Shown here: in pieces, positions 22,685 through 28,128 of the stretch
Layout of the letters: each line of letters begins with the position of its first letter
How positions within the stretch are numbered: the first letter of the stretch is position 1
NCBI GenBank assembly: GCA_037969055.1
Contig: JBBKWR010000092.1
Span: 1-28,128 of the forward strand
DNA from: Pelagihabitans sp037969055
GTDB lineage: Bacteria > Bacteroidota > Bacteroidia > Flavobacteriales > Flavobacteriaceae
Direction: 5' to 3'
DNA: 28,128 bases
Notes under the pieces: generated by a model
What the model saw: only the letters and a program-made list of their open reading frames with translations
Told to the model about the DNA's origin: nothing
Database searches by the model: none
Translations under genes and position numbers: made by a program

Positions 22685-23461
22685 TTACATCACTCTCTTC
22701 GCCTCTTCCCAAAAAACATCCATCTCCGCAAGCGTCATCTCTTTGAGGGGCTTTCCGATTGCCTTTGATTTTCCCTCAAGATATTGGAAGCGCTTGATAA
22801 ACTTTTTATTGGTACGCTCTAGGGCGTTCTCAGGATCGATATCCAGGAATCTGGCATAATTGACCATGGAGAAGAGTACATCCCCGAATTCGGCCTCCAT
22901 TCGTTCTCGATCACCCAGGACTACTTCCTCTTGAAATTCATTTAATTCCTCCTGTACCTTATTCCAAACCTGTTCCGGCTTTTCCCAGTCAAAACCCACT
23001 CCAGCCACTTTATCCTGTATCCTATTGGCTTTTACCAAAGCTGGCAGACCCATGGGCACTCCTTCCAAAACGCTTTTTTTACCTTCTTTTAGTTTTATGT
23101 TTTCCCAATTGCGCTTTACCTCTTCCTCATCCTGAACTTTCACATCCCCATAAATATGTGGGTGCCGGTTGACCAGTTTTTCACAGATATCGTTACACAC
23201 ATCTGCCATATCGAAGTCCTGGGTCTCACTCCCTATCTTGGCGTAAAAAACGATATGCAACAGGACATCCCCCAATTCTTTTTTAACTTCCATCAAATCA
23301 TGGTCCAAAATGGCATCTCCCAACTCGTAGGTTTCCTCAATGGTCAAATGCCTTAAGGTCTCCATGGTTTGCTTTTTATCCCAAGGGCACTGGGCGCGGA
23401 GTTCATCCATGATGGTCAATAATCGGTCAAAGGCCTTTAATTGTTCCTGTCTGGAGTTCAT
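22685..23461 (-). CDS. mazG: Nucleoside triphosphate pyrophosphohydrolase MazG
   Basis: From the chosen ATG (MNSRQEQLKAFDRLLTIMDE) the product is 258 residues with two MazG domains. The first holds CPWDKKQTMETLRHLTIEE and ELGDVLLHIVFYAK with the metal-binding acidic residues; the second holds EFGDVLFSMVNYARFLDIDP. This is the usual full-length form, which hydrolyses NTPs to NMP and pyrophosphate and removes noncanonical nucleotides. The frame extends to 23506 but that adds an atypical N-terminus and crosses a -7-like TACTTTTG at 23477-23484, so the inner start is preferred. It is not part of a toxin-antitoxin locus here. Confidence 0.96.
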   Translation of the reverse strand: MNSRQEQLKAFDRLLTIMDELRAQCPWDKKQTMETLRHLTIEETYELGDAILDHDLMEVKKELGDVLLHIVFYAKIGSETQDFDMADVCNDICEKLVNRHPHIYGDVKVQDEEEVKRNWENIKLKEGKKSVLEGVPMGLPALVKANRIQDKVAGVGFDWEKPEQVWNKVQEELNEFQEEVVLGDRERMEAEFGDVLFSMVNYARFLDIDPENALERTNKKFIKRFQYLEGKSKAIGKPLKEMTLAEMDVFWEEAKRVM

Positions 23462-23476
23462 AAAAATGGATTTGGA

Positions 23477-23484
23477 CAAAAGTA
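23477..23484 (-). promoter_or_regulatory. Candidate -7 element for mazG
   Basis: The minus strand reads TACTTTTG, matching TAnnTTTG, 15 bases before the mazG ATG. No TTG lies 17-23 bases upstream. Confidence 0.4.
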
Positions 23485-23633
23485 CAAATCGATATGCTTG
23501 TGCCACCAGAAGGGAACCAACTATTTTTTTCCCTGGGTGAAAATCCGCCCTTTCCCATATTTTTAATTACATTTAGTTGCCCATTGACCAAATTACCTTG
23601 GGCTTATTGAACATACGAAAACACCAATTCCTG

Positions 23634-24650
23634 ATGCAAAACTCCTTGAGATATCTGCTTGTATTTTTTCTTTGCACCCTTCAATTGGGTGCCCAGGACC
23701 TATCGGAAAAGGCGAACGCTTTTTTAGACCTTTTATCCGATGAACTGAGTTCAAAAGCACAATTCACATTGGGCGATGAAGAGCGCTTCAACATGAATTA
23801 TATTCCCATTGATCGTAAGGGTCCCACCTTTCACGATTTTGACGAGGTTCAAAAGAATGCAGCGCTGGAATTGTTACGAGCTTCGATCAGTCAAGTCGCT
23901 TATGATAAGGTAATGGAGATCCGTGAACTCGAAAAAGTGCTAAGAATTATTGAAAACAACGACGCCAAAATGTCGGATGGTCGACCGCGCCGAGACCCCT
24001 TAAACTATCATTTTTGCATCTTCGGAAAACCGTCCCCGAATGAGGCCTGGGGATGGCGTTTTGAAGGACATCATATTTCGTTGAATTTTACTTCAATGGA
24101 TGGCAACCTCACTTCTGCAACACCCTTCTTTTTTGGTACCAACCCAGGAATCGTAAAAATAGAGGAGCAAAGGGGCAAGCAGGTATTGCGCGCAGAGGCC
24201 GAACTGGGTCTTGAATTGATTAATTCCATGGCGCCAGATCAACTGAAAATCGCTAAGTTTTCGGAGAGTGCCCCTGAGGATATTATTACCACCAACCAAA
24301 GAAAGGTGGGGGGCATTGAAAAAAAGGGAATTACATATGCCGACCTCAAGGAGGATCAAAAAAAATTGTTCATGCGATTGTTGGATGTCTACATAGGCAA
24401 TTACATATTCGAGTTTTCGGAGACTTTTCGTGAGAAAATCAAAAATGCAGGGTTGGAAAACTTAAACTTTGCCTGGGCGGGTGGCGTGCAAGAAGGTACC
24501 GGCACTTATTATAGGATCCACGGACCAATGTTATTGATCGAGTTCGATAATACCCAAAACGATGCCAACCATGTACATGTGGTCATCCGAGATCTGACAA
24601 ACGACTATGCCGAAGATCTATTGCAACAACATTATGCGGAAAAACATTAA
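23634..24650 (+). CDS. Exported DUF3500 family protein
   Basis: The ATG at 23634 gives 338 residues beginning MQNSLRYLLVFFLCTLQLGA, a clear signal peptide with likely cleavage near GAQD; a TTG-initiated longer frame from 23577 would bury it. The mature part shows features of DUF3500: YHFCIFGKPSPNEAWGWRFE, GHHISLNFTSMDG, TPFFFGTNPG, and a C-terminal HGPMLLIEFDNTQNDANHVH. The function of the family is not established; the conserved His and Asp/Asn residues hint at a metal site, but this is only inference. It lies 118 bp before the isomerase operon and its relation to that unit is unclear. Confidence 0.85.
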   Translation: MQNSLRYLLVFFLCTLQLGAQDLSEKANAFLDLLSDELSSKAQFTLGDEERFNMNYIPIDRKGPTFHDFDEVQKNAALELLRASISQVAYDKVMEIRELEKVLRIIENNDAKMSDGRPRRDPLNYHFCIFGKPSPNEAWGWRFEGHHISLNFTSMDGNLTSATPFFFGTNPGIVKIEEQRGKQVLRAEAELGLELINSMAPDQLKIAKFSESAPEDIITTNQRKVGGIEKKGITYADLKEDQKKLFMRLLDVYIGNYIFEFSETFREKIKNAGLENLNFAWAGGVQEGTGTYYRIHGPMLLIEFDNTQNDANHVHVVIRDLTNDYAEDLLQQHYAEKH

Positions 24651-24723
24651 GGCACGCAAGAAACTGTATTCAAAAAAATTAGTTTGCCCGAACGAGAATA
24701 CCCAAATCACAAAGTGAATATCA

Positions 24724-24739
24724 ATAAGTCAGTACTTAT
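24724..24739. promoter_or_regulatory. ATAAGT-CAGT-ACTTAT palindrome before the isomerase operon
   Basis: Perfect 6-bp arms (24724-24729 and 24734-24739) flank 4 bases, 29 bases before the isomerase ATG. Size and place suit a repressor operator. No factor is known to me for this site. Confidence 0.3.
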
Positions 24740-24768
24740 AAAGTCATCATAAATAAACTCCATAACCA

Positions 24769-25602
24769 ATGAGATCAAGAAGAGCCTTTATCCGTAAATC
24801 AGGAGCCTTGGTTGCGGGCACCATATTGTTACCCTCTTGCGCCTTCAGTACCAACAAAATTCAAAAATTTGGCGTGCAGTTGTACACATTCCGTGACGAA
24901 ATGGCCAAAGATGCATTGGGTACGCTCGGGAAAATTGCTGACATAGGCATAAAGGAAATCGAGTCTGCCAAAAGTAAAAAGGGGCATTACTACGGACTTA
25001 CCCCGCAGGATATGAAAAAAGCGTGTCATGATCTAGGAATGAAACTCATAAGTGGCCATGTTGCCTTGGACGAAAATTTTGAAAAAACCATGTACGAGGC
25101 AGTGACCAGTGGGCAGGAATACCTCATCTGTTCTTCGATGCCGACGAATGGTCAAACCATTGACAATTATAAACGGGTTGCGGAAGAATTTAATAAAGCC
25201 GGGGAAGCTTGCAACAAATTAGGCCTAAAATTTGGCTACCACAACCACGAATATGAATTTGAGTCCGATCAAGGAACGGTACTCTACGATGTGCTGCTCG
25301 ACCATACCGAACCATCCCTTATGCACATGGAACTGGATCTCGGGTGGGTCATCATAGGTGGCAAAGACCCCTTGGACTATTTCAACAAATATCCTGGCCG
25401 CTTCCCATTATGGCATTTAAAGGATATGGACATGGATAAAAAACAAAGCACCGAGTTCGGAAAAGGGGGACTTGACATTGCAAGTATGATGGCCCATAAA
25501 GAAGCATCCGGGGTAAAGCATATTTTTATAGAACAAGAGGAGTATGCAGCTACGCCGTTGGAGAGCATGAAACACAATATGGAGTATTTGAACACACTTT
25601 AG
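24769..25602 (+). CDS. Exported sugar phosphate isomerase/epimerase-like TIM-barrel protein
   Basis: The 277-residue protein begins MRSRRAFIRKSGALVAGTIL, a twin-arginine signal (RRxF at 4-7), followed by LLPSC, a possible lipobox at Cys24. The mature part is an AP-endonuclease-2-like TIM barrel: FGVQLYTFRD, then GYHNHEYEF (His158, His160), MELDLGW (Glu188, Asp190) and WHLKDMD, matching the xylose-isomerase-like family with a divalent metal site. Tat export would fit folding and metal loading in the cytoplasm. Substrate is unknown. The next gene, an Nramp-like transporter, begins 30 bp downstream, so the two form an operon. Confidence 0.88.
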   Translation: MRSRRAFIRKSGALVAGTILLPSCAFSTNKIQKFGVQLYTFRDEMAKDALGTLGKIADIGIKEIESAKSKKGHYYGLTPQDMKKACHDLGMKLISGHVALDENFEKTMYEAVTSGQEYLICSSMPTNGQTIDNYKRVAEEFNKAGEACNKLGLKFGYHNHEYEFESDQGTVLYDVLLDHTEPSLMHMELDLGWVIIGGKDPLDYFNKYPGRFPLWHLKDMDMDKKQSTEFGKGGLDIASMMAHKEASGVKHIFIEQEEYAATPLESMKHNMEYLNTL

Positions 25603-25632
25603 TGTTTAGGCCAATCGAATGAAATCACCCCC

Positions 25633-26994
25633 ATGACCAAAGCTACTGACCCTTATGCTTTATCTCCTGATAAAATAAAAGACCCACCTACCACATTTCG
25701 CGGGCGGCTAAAATTTCTTGGGCCTAGTTTTATTCTCTCAGCCTCCATTGTAGGTTCGGGCGAGTTGATCGCAACAACCACGCTTGGCGCGAAAGCGGGG
25801 TTTATCACCTTTTGGGTCATCATTGTGAGCTGCATTGTAAAAGTAGCGGTCCAATTGGAGTTTGGCAAACATACGATCCTCACTGGAGAAACCGCCATGC
25901 AGGCCTTTAATACTTTGCCTGGGCCGAGTTTCGGCAAGGCAAAATGGACCGTTTGGACCGTCTTTTTGGTTATGGCCATAAAATTGTTGCAGGTAGGCGG
26001 AATTGTCGGAGGGGTCGCCATCATTCTGAATATTATATCCCCTTCCTTAGATATCCCAGTTTATGCTTTTGGAATTGCGATCATTGTTGCTTTAATGGTC
26101 TATAGGGGATATTACAGTTATATCGAAGGACTGTCACTGGCCATGATCGGTCTTTTTACTCTTTTTACATTTTCTTCCCTTTATTTTTTACAATTCACTC
26201 CCTTTCAAATATCCTGGGGAGAGATTTGGAGCGGTTTACAATTTAATCTCCCGAGGGAAGCGTTGTTTGTTGCGTTTGGTGCCTTTGGTATTACAGGGGT
26301 AGGTGGCGATGAAATCATCCATTACAATTATTGGTGTTTGGAAAAGGGATATGCTGCTTATACAGGTAAGAATGATAATTCTGATGCATGGAAAAAAAGA
26401 GCGGATGGATGGATTAAAGTCATGAACCTCGATGCCATTATTGCCATGCTCGTTTATACCTCCGTGACCGCGGCATTCTATCTGCTCGGCGCAGCTGTAT
26501 TGCACGCAACAGGCAAAATACCGGAGGGTTATGCCATGGTGGAGACCCTATCCGCAATGTACACCGAATCCCTGGGACCACTCGCCAAAACCGCCTTTTT
26601 AATAGGTGCATTTATCACCTTGTTTTCGACGCTCTTTGCGGCCTTGGCGGCATGGACAAGACAGATTTCAGATATTTTTGGCCAGATTGGATGGATCGAT
26701 TTCGCCAATTTAAAGATCCGTAAAAGAACTGTTGCAATTTTAGCTTGGGTCATACCTACGCTTTGGGCCATATTGTTCGTCTTTATCAAATTACCGGTAT
26801 TAATGGTCATTACAGGGGGCATTGTTGGGTCGTTCCTTTTGATTTTGGTAATTTACGCAGTAATCCATTTTAGATATGTAAGATTGAATCCTTTGTTTAA
26901 ACCCGGATTTGTGTACGATTTGGTACTGTGGATAAGTATTCTTAGTATTATTGGAGTAGCCGCATTAGGAATTTATAAATTGTTTGGGCAGTGA
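25633..26994 (+). CDS. Nramp-like transporter with non-canonical motifs
   Basis: The 453-residue membrane protein has about 11 hydrophobic segments and Nramp-like order, beginning FRGRLKFLGPSFILSASIVG. In canonical Nramp proteins helix 1 carries DPGN and helix 6 carries MPH, which hold Mn or Fe. Here the equivalent places read IVGSGE (39-44) and GVGGDEIIHYNYW (about 222-234). The metal-binding motifs are therefore replaced, and the substrate may not be Mn/Fe. Databases usually still label such proteins Nramp family. It lies 30 bp after the isomerase gene and 31 bp before the amidohydrolase gene, so all three are probably one operon. Confidence 0.85.
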   Translation: MTKATDPYALSPDKIKDPPTTFRGRLKFLGPSFILSASIVGSGELIATTTLGAKAGFITFWVIIVSCIVKVAVQLEFGKHTILTGETAMQAFNTLPGPSFGKAKWTVWTVFLVMAIKLLQVGGIVGGVAIILNIISPSLDIPVYAFGIAIIVALMVYRGYYSYIEGLSLAMIGLFTLFTFSSLYFLQFTPFQISWGEIWSGLQFNLPREALFVAFGAFGITGVGGDEIIHYNYWCLEKGYAAYTGKNDNSDAWKKRADGWIKVMNLDAIIAMLVYTSVTAAFYLLGAAVLHATGKIPEGYAMVETLSAMYTESLGPLAKTAFLIGAFITLFSTLFAALAAWTRQISDIFGQIGWIDFANLKIRKRTVAILAWVIPTLWAILFVFIKLPVLMVITGGIVGSFLLILVIYAVIHFRYVRLNPLFKPGFVYDLVLWISILSIIGVAALGIYKLFGQ

Positions 26995-27025
26995 TCATTT
27001 GTGCAAAAATTCTTATTATATTTTT

Positions 27026-28128
27026 ATGAAAACTATAGGTCTAGGCATATTACTTATTTTTAGTCTTTTGCTGGGTTGTTCCGCTCCGATGGGTTACGAT
27101 GTGCTTATCAAAAACGGAAGGATCGTTGACGGTTCAGGGAAAGCACCTTATTTTGGTGATATCGGGATCAATGCAGATACCATTGCGGCCATTGGCGGGC
27201 TTGAAGATGCCACAGGAAAAATTGAAATAGATGCCGGTGGACTTTCGGTAGCTCCCGGATTTATCAATATGTTGAGTTGGGCCAATGAGTCCTTGATCGA
27301 AGATGGACGTTCCCAAGGAGACATTCGTCAGGGCGTAACTTTGGAGGTGATGGGGGAAGGACATTCAATGGGTCCTCTGAATGCGGCCATGAAGAAGGAA
27401 ATGACTGAAGAACAGGAAGATATAAAATATGCTGTTTCTTGGACAAGTTTGGGCGAATACTTAAACTTTTTGGAGGCCAAAGGGGTATCCACCAATATTG
27501 CATCCTTTGTGGGCAACGGTACGGTGAGGGAGTACGTTATGGGCTATGAAAATAGGGTGCCCACTCCGACTGAAATGGACACCATGAAACGACTCGTTAA
27601 GCAAGCGATGGAAGAAGGGGCGGTTGGACTATCGACCTCCTTGATCTACGTGCCCAGTGGCCATGCCAAGACCGAAGAGATCATTGAACTGGCCAAAGTG
27701 GTTTCGGCATACGACGGGATGTACATATCCCACATTAGGGATGAGGAAGGCAAGTTGTTAGAAGCGGTACAGGAGTTGATCGACATTTCAGAGGCAGCTA
27801 AGGTTCGCGCTGAGATCTATCATTTTAAAGCTTCTGGTACTGCAAACTGGCACTTATTGGACAGTGCCATTCAATTGGTCGAAACTGCAAGGAAAAAAGG
27901 GTTGCCCATCACTACCGATATGTATACCTATAATGCCAGTTCCACCGGCCTCAATGTAGTACTGCCCGCTTGGGCAAAGGAAGGGGGACATAGTGCCACC
28001 ATGAAATTGATCGAAGATCCCAAGAAACGTCAAAAAATGATGGCGGAAATCGATTTCCACGTACCTCCCGACAAGATTCTTTTGGTTGGTTTTCGCAATA
28101 AGCAAATGAGAAACCTTATTGGCAAAAC
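27026..28128 (+). CDS. Lipoprotein amidohydrolase of the D-aminoacylase type (C-terminus cut)
   Basis: The ATG at 27026 opens a frame that runs off the window (about 367 residues seen). LLIFSLLLGC gives a lipobox at Cys18. VLIKNGRIVDGSG, GGLSVAPGFINML, the helix-strand stretch EEGAVGLSTSLIYVPSG, YISHIRDEEG and EIYHFKASG follow the N-acyl-D-amino-acid deacylase pattern. The usual PGFID-x-HxH is GFINMLSW (78-85), with Leu83 and Trp85 where histidines are expected, and the bridging-Cys region reads VMGEGHSMGP with no Cys. It belongs to a divergent branch whose activity is uncertain. It begins 31 bp after the Nramp-like gene. Confidence 0.85.
   Translation, partial: MKTIGLGILLIFSLLLGCSAPMGYDVLIKNGRIVDGSGKAPYFGDIGINADTIAAIGGLEDATGKIEIDAGGLSVAPGFINMLSWANESLIEDGRSQGDIRQGVTLEVMGEGHSMGPLNAAMKKEMTEEQEDIKYAVSWTSLGEYLNFLEAKGVSTNIASFVGNGTVREYVMGYENRVPTPTEMDTMKRLVKQAMEEGAVGLSTSLIYVPSGHAKTEEIIELAKVVSAYDGMYISHIRDEEGKLLEAVQELIDISEAAKVRAEIYHFKASGTANWHLLDSAIQLVETARKKGLPITTDMYTYNASSTGLNVVLPAWAKEGGHSATMKLIEDPKKRQKMMAEIDFHVPPDKILLVGFRNKQMRNLIGK

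Noticed and set aside
23577..23633. TTG-initiated extension of the DUF3500 gene
   Set aside because: It would place 19 polar residues before a clear signal peptide that begins at the ATG at 23634.

Overview
The window looks like a chromosomal piece of a marine-type Flavobacteriaceae (Bacteroidetes). The support is the protein families and their order (pyrR-pyrB-rnz, ppk1 with sixA, lon next to an ECF sigma factor), several lipoproteins, and promoter-like octamers matching the Bacteroidetes -7 consensus TAnnTTTG. Genes are dense and intact. I see no tRNA, rRNA, CRISPR array, insertion sequence or phage gene. The two end genes (ppk1 and an amidohydrolase) are cut by the window edges. The genus cannot be fixed from the sequence alone.

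Region 1 (1-8733, nearly all minus strand) is housekeeping. Read in the direction of transcription it runs: cytidylate kinase; ribosomal protein S1 with its own terminator; pyrR; pyrB; a small STAS-like protein; a DUF3291 protein; RNase Z; PdxH; a SixA-type phosphatase; and the start of polyphosphate kinase. The genes pyrB to rnz are nearly contiguous and look like one operon. The only plus-strand gene here is a BON-LysM protein at 7603-7983, closed by a strong terminator.

Region 2 (8815-14538) is built around a 321-bp divergent intergenic region rich in inverted and direct repeats. Lon protease leaves it on the minus strand. On the plus strand leaves a four-gene envelope unit: an ECF sigma factor (probable TTG start), a single-pass membrane protein placed like an anti-sigma factor, an exported DYG-repeat protein, and an exported SGSGD-repeat protein (DUF2807, head-GIN type). 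A terminator for this unit lies inside the 3' end of the convergent transporter gene.

Region 3 (14583-21231, minus strand) holds glgB, a cytoplasmic GH31 alpha-glucosidase, an M48 lipoprotein protease and a UMF1-type MFS transporter. The first two suggest glycogen or alpha-glucan turnover.

Region 4 (21419-28128, mostly plus) holds a collagen-like lipoprotein, a lipoprotein MsrB, mazG (minus), an exported DUF3500 protein, and a tight three-gene unit: an exported TIM-barrel isomerase/epimerase, an Nramp-like transporter lacking the usual metal-binding motifs, and a lipoprotein amidohydrolase of the D-aminoacylase type lacking the usual HxH and Cys ligands. The best candidates for unexplored biology are the sigma/repeat-protein unit and this last operon.
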